From positions 62,001 through 126,000 of the forward strand of contig NZ_VUAZ01000019.1 of NCBI RefSeq assembly GCF_009296165.1: 64,000 bases of DNA, written 5' to 3'. This stretch comes from Pseudomonas kitaguniensis. Its GTDB lineage: Bacteria; Pseudomonadota; Gammaproteobacteria; Pseudomonadales; Pseudomonadaceae. The notes under the pieces were generated by a model. That model saw only the letters and a list, made by a program, of their open reading frames with translations, searched no databases and was not told where the DNA came from. The position numbers were made by a program, and so were the translations under genes. Positions 54,186 to 62,690 of this stretch are shown in pieces (position 1 is the stretch's first letter; the number at the start of each line of letters is the position of its first letter).

Positions 54186-55823
54186 TCAGCTAAGTGCCTG
54201 TAAGTCTTCCAGCGTTTTGCAGCGCGCATTGAAGGCCTGTGTTAGCTGCACGATGCTCTCCATAGGCACCAGAAAGACCATTACCTTTACCTGCTTGATG
54301 TTCTCCGGCAGTTGAGTGATAAACGTGCTGTAGTGGGCCTGAATCTCTGTCTTGAGGGTGTTTACATAGTCAGCAAGCCAGCCGGACGAGAGCGCCGCGC
54401 TATCGTAGGTCAATAGGATGGGAAAGCAGAGGACGTTCAGCATGTCGTCGACTGACGAATTACGATGTAGGGCCTGGTTGAAGGCTTCTGCCTTGGGCTG
54501 ATGGTGCAGAGGTTCGCGCAGGGAAATAATGATTTCGCGCTCTGCCGACAACACTGTTTCCGAGATTGTGCCGTCAAGGACTTCGCAGATCTGTTCCAGC
54601 GTCGCATCCATAGCACCCGCTTCAATTAGGCGTGCAAGGCCTAGCCATAGCTGATCGTCCTGCCCAGACTGCTGCACGATGTGAGCGTTACCAAACTCAG
54701 AAAGCTTGCCGGCGGATTTGTAGAATACCTTGCATGCAACTGGCTCACTGTTTTGGCGGCTTCGCAGGATGGCATGGAGAATCAGTTCTGCGATGAGTCT
54801 GTCGCGCGGCAGTTCCGTGTCGCTAAACGAACTGATTGAGCGGGCCAGGATCATTTCGGCGTTGTGCGCAAGGATATTCACGATCTCGCTGGCCTTGAGG
54901 GAGAATTCGGGCAGCCATTCGATGAGATGTTTAGCAAAGCCGTCGTATCGCCATTTTTTCAGGGCATAGCTCACGTTAAAGCCAGAGACGGAGCGCAACA
55001 GGCCTTCTTCGGTGCTGGCGTGAAACTCGACCAAAAACGGATCTGGGCGTTTTTTGTAGGGCTTGGACGTGGTCGTTGACTTGTCATCAGCCTCGTCCAA
55101 TAGCTGCTTCAGATGAGCTAGTGCCGGCTCTCGATGAATTATCTTTTTCGCCGCAGCTGTCTTCACGTTTGCTGTGGCGGCCTTGTCGGCCAGCTCCAGG
55201 AACTCGTCGTAAATAGCCTGAAGCTGAGTAAAATTGGGGCGATTTCCGAGATGCTCAGCAAGCTGCGACAGAGCTTTAATATTGACGGCCTCTAACGTCT
55301 CAACATCACCGTATACCTGCCAGACAAAATTTTCTGCCCAGTAGGAGAAATTCCGCTTCTGCGCAGACATGAATTTCTTAAATTTGTTGAACAGTGCCAA
55401 GCCTCGGACCGTGGTGCTATCGGGTAAAACCCGCTTCTCCAACGAGGTTTTGAAGCCCTCAAGAATGGTTGCGACATCGCGTTTGGTCACGATTCGGAAG
55501 CAGGCGAGTCCTGGTCGCACGTCGCATTTTAGCGATTTGTGTAGCAGGGAAGAATCGGCCTTACCGCCGTCCAGCGCGATCACCTCTTGCCAGTTCCATT
55601 TCTTGTCATCCTCGGTCGTTTTGACCTGGATATATTCATTTACGGTGTGCCCTGCGCACTGAAATACAGCAACGATATCGTCCGCTGTCTCGCACTCCAC
55701 TTGAGAGTAGTTGCTATCGCAAAGCATTTTGAAAATGAAGCTGACGGCTACGTGGTCTTGATACTTGAAGCCTTGCCTTGCCGCAGGCCCACCTTTGTTG
55801 GTTGGGCTAGGAATACGCACCAT
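54186..55823 (-). CDS. DUF4297-like (Cap4-type) nuclease, AbpA/HamA-like partner
   Basis: A 545-residue protein. The N-terminus ARQGFKYQDHVAVSFIFKML opens a DUF4297-type domain; the acidic CETADDI (44-50) followed by YIQVKT (64-69) fits a PD-(D/E)xK nuclease site. The remainder is helical, ending FLVPMESIVQLTQAF, which resembles the C-terminus of HamA-type proteins. AbpA of E. coli has about 538 residues, close to this. The start at 55823 (AGGG upstream) is chosen over 55964 because the family begins near the GFKYQ motif. Operonic with the helicase. Nuclease and defence roles are inference. Confidence 0.7.
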   Translation of the reverse strand: MVRIPSPTNKGGPAARQGFKYQDHVAVSFIFKMLCDSNYSQVECETADDIVAVFQCAGHTVNEYIQVKTTEDDKKWNWQEVIALDGGKADSSLLHKSLKCDVRPGLACFRIVTKRDVATILEGFKTSLEKRVLPDSTTVRGLALFNKFKKFMSAQKRNFSYWAENFVWQVYGDVETLEAVNIKALSQLAEHLGNRPNFTQLQAIYDEFLELADKAATANVKTAAAKKIIHREPALAHLKQLLDEADDKSTTTSKPYKKRPDPFLVEFHASTEEGLLRSVSGFNVSYALKKWRYDGFAKHLIEWLPEFSLKASEIVNILAHNAEMILARSISSFSDTELPRDRLIAELILHAILRSRQNSEPVACKVFYKSAGKLSEFGNAHIVQQSGQDDQLWLGLARLIEAGAMDATLEQICEVLDGTISETVLSAEREIIISLREPLHHQPKAEAFNQALHRNSSVDDMLNVLCFPILLTYDSAALSSGWLADYVNTLKTEIQAHYSTFITQLPENIKQVKVMVFLVPMESIVQLTQAFNARCKTLEDLQALS

Positions 55824-56089
55824 GACATCCCTGTATCGCTGGAAATTTGCTAGAAATCGGACATCCGCTTCAGCTCTGTCAACCAACCAAGAGAGGACGG
55901 TGCCTGCTAATACCCTAACGCTACCACTAATGGCGATTGGCCGACCATCAGCAATATTGACCATACACAGCGGCTATTGACCAATTGCGGCCGATCAGAG
56001 CGAACAGCAACGCAAGAATTTCCATCCGATTCTAAAAATTCTCAAACACACATAACAGCTATGACATCACTACCAAAGAGGTTCGCCCC

Positions 56090-56419
56090 ATGTCATTGCA
56101 GTGCCCTAGGTGTAACTCACCCAAAATCGCCTCTCTCCACCAGGCTATGAAAATTGCAGCTGCACTCGGTACGTTCGGCGGCGCAACACGCGGTGTCAGT
56201 GCAGCATTAGCCGGCAGTCAAGCGGGTGCCACCGTCGGCGCAGTTGCCGGTCCCTTCGGCGTCACTCTCGGAGCCGTTTCTGGCGCGATTCTCGGCGGGC
56301 TTGTTGGCGGCGCTGGCGGCTGTGCATTAGGCGCTCAACTGGGCGACAAGCTTGACCGTCATGTACTCGCCCACAACCTCTGCCTGATCTGTGGGCATCG
56401 CTTCAACCTCCCTGCTTAA
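56090..56419 (+). CDS. Small glycine-zipper protein with two CxxC pairs
   Basis: A 109-residue protein. N-terminal CPRCNSPKI and C-terminal CLICGHRF could bind one zinc ion. Between them is a long Gly/Ala-rich hydrophobic stretch (about residues 25-85) typical of glycine-zipper membrane proteins. Such genes are common in integrative elements. Function unknown; it precedes the DUF932 gene. Confidence 0.65.
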   Translation: MSLQCPRCNSPKIASLHQAMKIAAALGTFGGATRGVSAALAGSQAGATVGAVAGPFGVTLGAVSGAILGGLVGGAGGCALGAQLGDKLDRHVLAHNLCLICGHRFNLPA

Positions 56420-56452
56420 ACCATTTCCCACTTCTCTCTTTTTATACGACAG

Positions 56453-56471
56453 GGCCACGCGATGCGTGGCC
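56453..56471 (+). terminator. Terminator-like hairpin
   Basis: GGCCACGC and GCGTGGCC pair around GAT, then TTTAT, between the glycine-zipper and DUF932 genes. Confidence 0.6.
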
Positions 56472-56505
56472 TTTATGCCGGCTCGCACCCTAAGGAATCA
56501 TAATC

Positions 56506-57474
56506 ATGGCTCATCAAATCGAACAAATGGCTTACGTTGGTGCAACTCCGTGGCATGGCCTCGGCAGTCAACTGACTCAAAAACAACCTATCGAGATCTG
56601 GCAGCGTGAAGCCGGTATGGACTGGCAGATTCAGGAAAGCCCGGTCCACTTCAAAGCCGATGCTATCGGCCATATGGGCAGTGTTCACTCATTCCCAGAG
56701 CAAAAGGTACTGTACCGTTCCGACACCAAGGCTCCGCTGTCCGTAGTATCCAACCGCTACCAAATTGTCCAGCCGCGTGAGGTTATGGAGTTTTACCGTG
56801 ACCTGACTGAAGTGTCCGGCTATGAGCTGGAAACGGCAGGTGTTCTGAAGGGAGGGCGTAAGTTTTGGGCATTAGCGCGAACCGGGCAAAACGCCACCTT
56901 GAAGGGCAACGATCAGGTTAATGGCTACTTGTTGCTGGCGACCTCGTGTGACGGCACCCTCGCGACCACAGCCACGCCGACCACCGTTCGCGTGGTTTGC
57001 AACAACACGTTGAGCATTGCCTTGGATGGTATTCCCCATGCAATCAAGGTCCCACATAACACGCGATTCAATCCTCAGTCGGTGAAAAAGCAACTCGGTA
57101 TTGCCGTCTCGCAATGGGACGAATTCATGTACCGGATGCGCGTGCTCTCCGAACGCAAAGTTCAGTGGCCTGAGGCGATGAGCTTTTTTATGGAGGTGCT
57201 ATGTGAGACCTACGCCCATGATCCCATTCCCGACGTACTACCCAACAAACGAGCGCTGGAGAAGGTTCAAAACTTGTACGAAGGCAAAGGTCGCGGATCA
57301 GACATGGAGTCCGCTCGCGGCACCGCGTGGGGCCTGCTAAACGCAGTAACTGAGTATGTCGATCACGAGCGTCGTGCCAGGAGTTCAGAGTACCGGATGG
57401 ACTCAGCTTGGTTCGGGCAAGGAGCACAAATCAAGCAACGAGCACTCGACTCGGCTCTACGACTAGTTGCATAA
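56506..57474 (+). CDS. DUF932 (phage/plasmid-like TIGR03299) protein
   Basis: A 322-residue DUF932 protein. AYVGATPWHGLGSQL and YRSDTKAPLSVVSNRYQIVQP are the family signatures, and RVVCNNTLSIAL lies in the middle. Homologues such as YfjQ are carried by CP4-type prophages, plasmids and ICEs; the role is unknown. Start ATG at 56506 with AAGGA nine bases upstream. The finding of a YfjQ-like gene close to AbpA/AbpB-like genes recalls the E. coli CP4-57 island. Confidence 0.9.
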   Translation: MAHQIEQMAYVGATPWHGLGSQLTQKQPIEIWQREAGMDWQIQESPVHFKADAIGHMGSVHSFPEQKVLYRSDTKAPLSVVSNRYQIVQPREVMEFYRDLTEVSGYELETAGVLKGGRKFWALARTGQNATLKGNDQVNGYLLLATSCDGTLATTATPTTVRVVCNNTLSIALDGIPHAIKVPHNTRFNPQSVKKQLGIAVSQWDEFMYRMRVLSERKVQWPEAMSFFMEVLCETYAHDPIPDVLPNKRALEKVQNLYEGKGRGSDMESARGTAWGLLNAVTEYVDHERRARSSEYRMDSAWFGQGAQIKQRALDSALRLVA

Positions 57475-57492
57475 AGTTGTTTTCGACCAACA

Positions 57493-57522
57493 TGCCTGAG
57501 CGATCAACGCTCAGGCATTTTT
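57493..57522 (+). terminator. Rho-independent terminator after DUF932 gene
   Basis: TGCCTGAGCG pairs with CGCTCAGGCA around ATCAA, followed by five Ts. Confidence 0.88.
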
Positions 57523-57541
57523 CCGCCTGAAGGAAAATACG

Positions 57542-57733
57542 ATGAATTTCATACGCTTTGTCGGTCTGCTTTTCATGTTTTTCGGCATTCTGGCCAGCTG
57601 CCTGTTGGCAGTTGCACTAGCAGTTCTCATGGCTCGCTATTGGCCAATCCTGATTGCAGTGCTGCTGGCAGCCTTGCTATTCGAGTTGATCACGACAGAA
57701 GCCGGGGTCGAAGTATCTTTGAACCCGTGCTGA
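57542..57733 (+). CDS. Small membrane protein
   Basis: A 63-residue protein with two closely spaced hydrophobic segments (FVGLLFMFFGILASCLLAVAL and YWPILIAVLLAALLFELI). No family recognised. GAAGGAA precedes the ATG. It follows the DUF932 terminator. Confidence 0.55.
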   Translation: MNFIRFVGLLFMFFGILASCLLAVALAVLMARYWPILIAVLLAALLFELITTEAGVEVSLNPC

Positions 57734-57762
57734 AGGTAGGCCAAAGGCGCATTGCTGAGTCG

Positions 57763-58071
57763 CTATTGAGATTCCAGCAGCTCGTCCAGGTATCGCATTA
57801 GCTGCACGCGCTCATCTGCATCCAGCTTACTAAACTTGATAAGCAGCTCAGCTTCGTCATCTTCGACCGCGTAAAAATACGCCGCAGGAACACTGAGCAC
57901 CTCGCTCAGCCGCTCGACCAAATCCGGGGCAGGAACCCGCTTCCCCAACTCGTATCGGTTCATACGGGTGCTTGCAGACATCTCGTCTAAGCCGGCATCA
58001 AGTCCTAGTCGTTCTTGCGACAACCCCGCCCTAATACGCGCCTGCTTTATCCGCTTTGCCAGTACTGACAT
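57763..58071 (-). CDS. XRE-family transcriptional regulator
   Basis: A 102-residue protein. The helix-turn-helix spans about residues 5-60 (LAKRIKQARIRAGLSQERLG and STRMNRYELGKRVPAPDLVE), with a short acidic helical C-terminus. The ATG at 58071 is the natural start; upstream codons have no similarity. Divergent from the secreted-protein gene, with a perfect inverted repeat in between that is its likely operator. Confidence 0.88.
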   Translation of the reverse strand: MSVLAKRIKQARIRAGLSQERLGLDAGLDEMSASTRMNRYELGKRVPAPDLVERLSEVLSVPAAYFYAVEDDEAELLIKFSKLDADERVQLMRYLDELLESQ

Positions 58072-58120
58072 GCACACACCCAATTTCCAAAGGGGCATCG
58101 TGCATGCGCAGCTTTTTCCA

Positions 58121-58143
58121 AATACTACCGTTTTGGTAGTATT
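58121..58143. promoter_or_regulatory. Probable XRE operator (AATACTACC-5-GGTAGTATT)
   Basis: A perfect nine-base inverted repeat with a five-base spacer between the divergent starts at 58071 and 58193. Its placement would let one bound dimer affect both promoters. Confidence 0.75.
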
Positions 58144-58192
58144 CGAATATCATACGAACTCAATCCAACCACCGACAAAACCGAGCGCTCAG

Positions 58193-58849
58193 ATGAAAGT
58201 CAAAATCTCGCTGATCAATACAATGCTTTTTGCCGCTTTACAGGCAGGTGTGTCCCTGACAGCTGCCGCCGACCCGAACGTACGTGTATGCGATACGACC
58301 CCCACCCCCATGCCCATCCTTGCGATCAAGCACATCGACTGCTCTATCCCCAACTCTCCGTCTTCAGTAAATAGGGCCTACGTCGATCAAAACGGCAACA
58401 AAACTTTGCAACGTGTTGATGGAAGGCGAATCGTCAACTGCGACAGCGCAGGGACCTGCGCGCACCGTGGTGAATTCATGGGCAATGCTCCTGAAGGGAT
58501 CTACGGGATCACAACCGGATGGTATCTGGGCACAGATACGGCGGGAGCGGTCGTGGCTTACAAGGAAGGTACCGGTCCTGGCTACGGTGGAAATCGTTAC
58601 GAACCACAAGCAACGAAAAAACCATCGTCAAGCCCGGTAGACGTAAGCAAACTTGACGTTGTATGCATGGCAACAGCGGTTTTTAACTGTTCGATCAATG
58701 GGCAAGATATAGAAGATCAGGATTTACCTAAATATCTTCCGTTGGTGGATAAAAAGGATGTAAAGAAACAAGGTGGAAACTGCGACTCAGTACCACTTTG
58801 CTATGACAAGAACATGATGCTCTTGGGCCTGAACAAAGATTTATTTTAA
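58193..58849 (+). CDS. Secreted hypothetical protein
   Basis: A 218-residue protein with a signal peptide (INTMLFAALQAGVSLTAAA, cleavage near residue 23) and seven cysteines in the mature part, consistent with periplasmic or extracellular disulfides. A glycine-rich middle (EGTGPGYGGNRYEP) is present. Not recognised. Thirty-three bases before the next small gene, so likely cotranscribed under the XRE operator. Confidence 0.6.
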   Translation: MKVKISLINTMLFAALQAGVSLTAAADPNVRVCDTTPTPMPILAIKHIDCSIPNSPSSVNRAYVDQNGNKTLQRVDGRRIVNCDSAGTCAHRGEFMGNAPEGIYGITTGWYLGTDTAGAVVAYKEGTGPGYGGNRYEPQATKKPSSSPVDVSKLDVVCMATAVFNCSINGQDIEDQDLPKYLPLVDKKDVKKQGGNCDSVPLCYDKNMMLLGLNKDLF

Positions 58850-58882
58850 ATCCCGTTAATATCACTAGCAACTGGAACCAAT

Positions 58883-59215
58883 ATGGACATCAGTGTTTAT
58901 TCAGCCAGCGAAATATCCAATGAGGACATTTCCTCAATGATCTCAGAAAAAAAGTCTTTCAAAATAAAAGAAATCGAATCTGATTTTTTTGGTGACACGG
59001 TAGAAACCTTAGAAAAGCTAATTGAATCTCAAGGATTCACATGCCGAGTATATACCGCAGGACGCATAGCAGCCCTTGGAGTCGGTGCACTTACTATCGT
59101 TGGAGGAGTAGCAGCCGGAATTACAATTGCAGCTCACAACATTGCAACCTACAATCCAGACTACGAAATAGCTAAATTTTATCCGACAACGCTCGCCGCC
59201 ACCTACAAAAAATAG
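58883..59215 (+). CDS. Small membrane-inserting hypothetical protein
   Basis: A 110-residue protein. An acidic soluble N-terminus (residues 1-55) precedes a Gly/Ala-rich hydrophobic segment (IAALGVGALTIVGGVAAGIT) and a short tail ending TYKK. No family recognised. Together with the secreted protein upstream it forms a two-gene unit beside an XRE regulator, an arrangement seen in toxin/immunity and bacteriocin-like loci, but no activity can be inferred. Confidence 0.55.
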   Translation: MDISVYSASEISNEDISSMISEKKSFKIKEIESDFFGDTVETLEKLIESQGFTCRVYTAGRIAALGVGALTIVGGVAAGITIAAHNIATYNPDYEIAKFYPTTLAATYKK

Positions 59216-59242
59216 AAACTCCACCAACATAAATCAAACTTA

Positions 59243-59270
59243 CGCCTTCCTTAGCAAAACTGAGGAAGGC
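59243..59270 (+). terminator. Terminator hairpin
   Basis: GCCTTCCTTAG pairs with CTGAGGAAGGC (one G-T) around CAAAA, at the end of the two-gene unit. Confidence 0.8.
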
Positions 59271-59796
59271 ATAAGGCTCCAGAGTTTTATTTTTGAGTAA
59301 CAGCTAATCATGACTCCACTCGTGCATCGTCTAATTCACTTCAAATAACTGACAAAATACTTATCAGCCACCATTATTTCGACAATCTCGCATAACTCTT
59401 CCCTCCATAGTTATCAAAGCAAAGAGGTATCAGCCGCTTACCGTGTGATTTATGGCATCTGGGACGATTCGGCCACGATGACCTTCAACCGTAACTTCAA
59501 CGCCTAAAACTGTCGCGCTTCCCGTAAGCCCGATAGCGGCACCTTCAATCTATTATCCAGCGCCGATACGCTAAGACAGGCCGCTACATCAGCAACAGAT
59601 AACTTTTTTTTCGTTCAATTAATGACAACTTGTATCTCGAACTATTCGGGGCAACGCGGTTGCTCATGGCACATCCTAACGAAACTCATTTTAAGGCTTA
59701 AACGTGTCTACGAAACTAGAAGCGATTTATTCGGCGATCGCAGTCAGTTTGCGGGATAAATCCAACGCATGGCGTAAAGTTGAACTTCAAGACTTT
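59271..59796. other. Gap with short coding-like fragments
   Basis: About 525 bases. Fragments read like gene remnants: VIYGIWDDSATMTFNRNFNA ending at about 59507, and a 37-codon frame starting GTG at 59704 (STKLEAIYSAIAVSLRDKSN). Neither can be assigned. No intact gene is visible. Confidence 0.4.
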
Positions 59797-60861
59797 CTAC
59801 ACGGAAAAATCATCTGACAACACGCCAGACATTTGCTCTTCAATTTTCAGTCCGTACCAACCGTTCTCCACTAGAGCTTGTAGTGACAATACAACTAAAT
59901 TGAAGCCGAATTGCGATACTTCAAGAAGCTTCTTGAAATCCTCATTTAAGCTTTGATCCATGATTTCATTTTTCATAGGATGGTGCACTCTGTACCCGCC
60001 GTGTACAAAAGAACTTCGGCAGTCGTACATTTCACGCAAGTGCTTCTTTAAAATCCTTTTGCCCTGAGCATCTAGCTTTAAGAGTGTTGAGATCCGCTCA
60101 ACTAGATTAGTGAATCCTTCTCCTACCTTTGTACCATAAATGGCCTCTAATGCATGAAATGCCCAAATAACCCAAACGACATCTGCGTCTGCGCCACAGC
60201 AAATATGCAAAACTGAAAAAATTGCTTTTTCTACGCCAGACTCGGCTCTTTGCCCGACCCCCATATTGAGTTTCTTATACCAACAAACAACCGATGACAA
60301 AGGTAATATTCTAGGCGCGAAGAGCGAGTCCCCTGCCAACAAGTTTCTAAACCCTGACTCAAAACAATCTGCTGAAAGTCGTAACTCAGTAATTAGCCCT
60401 CTTCCCGAATCGATACGTATACCAAGAAAATCGCATACACCTGGGCGAGCAATGTTTAGGATAAAAAAATATCGTACAGGAACTGCTCAACAAAATGGCT
60501 TACATACCACTGTTGCCGACCGAGCTCCTCATCACTCTCCAAAGTTACCTACACCACAAATTCCAACTCTGGAAACAAGGCAAACTCTATTTGCTCTATG
60601 GATAATGTATGAATTAGCTCCGCAACGTTGAGCGATTCAATATTGATTTTGTACGCATCTACAAAAGGAAAAAAAATCGCACTCAACAATAACTTTTACG
60701 TCGCCATGCATATAGTGCCAAGGCCCAATTACGCTGATGGCTTGCATCAATAATTCCATATCTCCAGACTTAATCTCCTCCCGACGCTCACCACCATCTA
60801 AACGCCCCCATCCCCTCCTGCGAACCGTCACCAATGAAACCGTCATATTACCCCCCCTCAC
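59797..60861 (-). pseudogene. Decayed HEPN-type (ApeA-like) gene
   Basis: The last 180 codons are open and end with a HEPN-like domain holding RSSFVHGGYRVHH (Arg-x4-His). Upstream, coherent sequence continues through other frames: LITELRLSADCFESGFRN, then after a shift near 60455 ESDEELGRQQWYVSHFV, a TAG at about 60550, SLNVAELIHTLSIEQIEF, and a shift near 60668 to the start region SVIGPWHYMHGDVKVIVECD. At least three lesions make it a true pseudogene. ApeA-type HEPN proteins act in antiphage abortive infection; this copy should be inactive. Confidence 0.65.
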
Positions 60862-60869
60862 GCCAGTTA

Positions 60870-61155
60870 TTATTTAGAGGATATAGCATCAGCTCCTGGG
60901 GTATCAATCGTGCGAGTGAGTGCGTAACTGCGAGGGAGCGGTTCAAGAAACGGATCAAATCCGATTTAGACGCATCGATACGCATGATGAAGTTCGGTGC
61001 CGACGCTGGAGATATATCCTCATAGCGGTCCTACTCTGGCACGCTACAGAATCTCGACCGAGTAATCCTGGATTTGGGAAAGGCCTTTTCCTTCTTCAGT
61101 AATGGCCAGTGGATAAAGAGTTTGGATGACTACATCACAACGAAATCTGGTGAGA
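60870..61155 (+). pseudogene. Possible gene remnant with in-frame stop
   Basis: One frame reads DASIRMMKFGADAGDISS, a TAG at 61023, then SYSGTLQNLDRVILDLGKAF and FSNGQWIKSLDDYITTKSGE. This looks like one protein interrupted by a stop. No family recognised, and its end overlaps the next gene on the other strand. Confidence 0.3.
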
Positions 61156-61464
61156 TTACCTCTTCACTATGTGCTCATAAACTAGTTCATAGAGCTTCTG
61201 CGCTAAGGATTCGTCGTAGGCGATTCTAAAGCCGGTGACTGCCCTCCCCTGGCTGCTCCAAACACCACCGTCTGATGTATCGGTGTAGATCCACCAGATG
61301 GAATGACCTCTCACGACAGCAAACCAATTCGAATAGCCAGAAGGAAGACTTTCTTGCAGTAAGGGTGTTGCCTGACTCTCCTTTGCCTCTGCCCAGGTGC
61401 GCCACCTACTGACCTTCTCACCAACCTGAGCTATGTGCTTTTGAATACTGCTGCGCGTGTGCAT
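61156..61464 (-). CDS. Small hypothetical protein
   Basis: A 102-residue soluble protein, rich in tryptophan (WRTW, NWF, IWWIY, VWSS). No family recognised. It lies 78 bases downstream of the GIY-YIG gene on the same strand and may be cotranscribed with it. Confidence 0.45.
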   Translation of the reverse strand: MHTRSSIQKHIAQVGEKVSRWRTWAEAKESQATPLLQESLPSGYSNWFAVVRGHSIWWIYTDTSDGGVWSSQGRAVTGFRIAYDESLAQKLYELVYEHIVKR

Positions 61465-61542
61465 CAGACCATTTCCTCACGTTGTTCAAACATTCAGATT
61501 GAGGTTCTAGATACAAGATCGAGTGACCTCCAATTGACTCCA

Positions 61543-62643
61543 CTACCGGCACCGGGCTTTCGATAAGGCTGCCATTACATTTTCGATCGCACGCTTGCTA
61601 TGGTGATCGTCTGATGATGGGGTCAAAAAAAGGCCGTGGGGAAAAATCGCGCTGATCCATTCTTCAGGAATGCGTTGTAGCTTATTGAACCATTCGAATT
61701 CCTCACGGAAAACCTCATAGATAACTTCATCCGTTTCAGAGACTGAATCGTCACGCAAGTGGGCACGGGGCAATTCGACTTTGGAGATGGTTCCCTCCGC
61801 CCAGGTCATTTGGCTGAAGCTACTCATTATCGAACCGCCACCACGTGGGTAATCGTAATGCGTTGATAGTGGCTTCAGTCCCCACAATAAATCGCCTGAC
61901 GGCACTGGTACTGTTTCGGCAATCACTAGGTACGATCCCATGCTTGTATCGCAGATTCCGACGATGTTGCCGTTCTGTTTTTGGCGCTCCAGTTCTTGGG
62001 CTATCTTCGGATGAACTACCTTCAGGCTGGCTCGGAGGCCTTCCAGCTGCGAGTGTCGGAACGCAATGAGTTCCGACACTCGCTCGTTACGACGTGCCTC
62101 CTTTTCCTTTTTAAATTTCTCGCGAGCAATACCAACTTGTGAACGCTGAATCGGCCTCTCGAGCAACGCGACTAGCTCCCCTCCACTGATCGTTACGTGT
62201 GGATGCAGGTCCTGGTTGTCTTTCAAATATTGCAGCAAACGCGGTAAGCAACTGGTACTGAACCATTCGCTTGCGCCATCTGCGCTTCCTCCACTTGCGA
62301 CCACCTCGATTGGGTCAACGCTAGCGAGGCGGAAGGTACGGTGTAAGATTTTTTCTAAGGTATAGGCATCGGTTTCAGATGCTAGGCGAAGGCCAAGTGA
62401 CTGATGAAAATCAATCAACTCCCACCGAAAACTCCGCGCTCTAGCGAGGATTTTGTTCGCTTTGCCAATCTTGAACCTAGGGTGTTTTAGGTCTCGCAGA
62501 ATGTAAACGTGGGACGTCAAATGCTGATCCTCAAGACTAGATTTTTCACCGTCCGCTTTTGGCCGAATAGCTGTTATTTTACAACGATTGCTCAATCCGC
62601 AGAGTGTCGAGGCCAATTGAGACAACAGGCCGACGAGCCGCAA
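61543..62643 (-). CDS. GIY-YIG (T5orf172-type) domain protein
   Basis: A 366-residue protein. HVYILRDLKHPRFKIGKANKILARARSF (about residues 44-72, given as two short parts) is the GIY-YIG-like N-terminal core of the T5orf172 family, with a glutamate later in the domain (TLEKILHRTF). A charged coiled-coil linker (REKFKKEKEARRNERVSEL) and an uncharacterised C-terminal domain follow. GIY-YIG domains are usually endonucleases, but family activity for T5orf172 is not established. Lies beside the NERD protein, both on the minus strand. Confidence 0.7.
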   Translation of the reverse strand: MRLVGLLSQLASTLCGLSNRCKITAIRPKADGEKSSLEDQHLTSHVYILRDLKHPRFKIGKANKILARARSFRWELIDFHQSLGLRLASETDAYTLEKILHRTFRLASVDPIEVVASGGSADGASEWFSTSCLPRLLQYLKDNQDLHPHVTISGGELVALLERPIQRSQVGIAREKFKKEKEARRNERVSELIAFRHSQLEGLRASLKVVHPKIAQELERQKQNGNIVGICDTSMGSYLVIAETVPVPSGDLLWGLKPLSTHYDYPRGGGSIMSSFSQMTWAEGTISKVELPRAHLRDDSVSETDEVIYEVFREEFEWFNKLQRIPEEWISAIFPHGLFLTPSSDDHHSKRAIENVMAALSKARCR

Positions 62644-62690
62644 GGATGAGGTGTCTCGGCTCGTCTAGGTTCAAGCAGCATCAAATAGCG

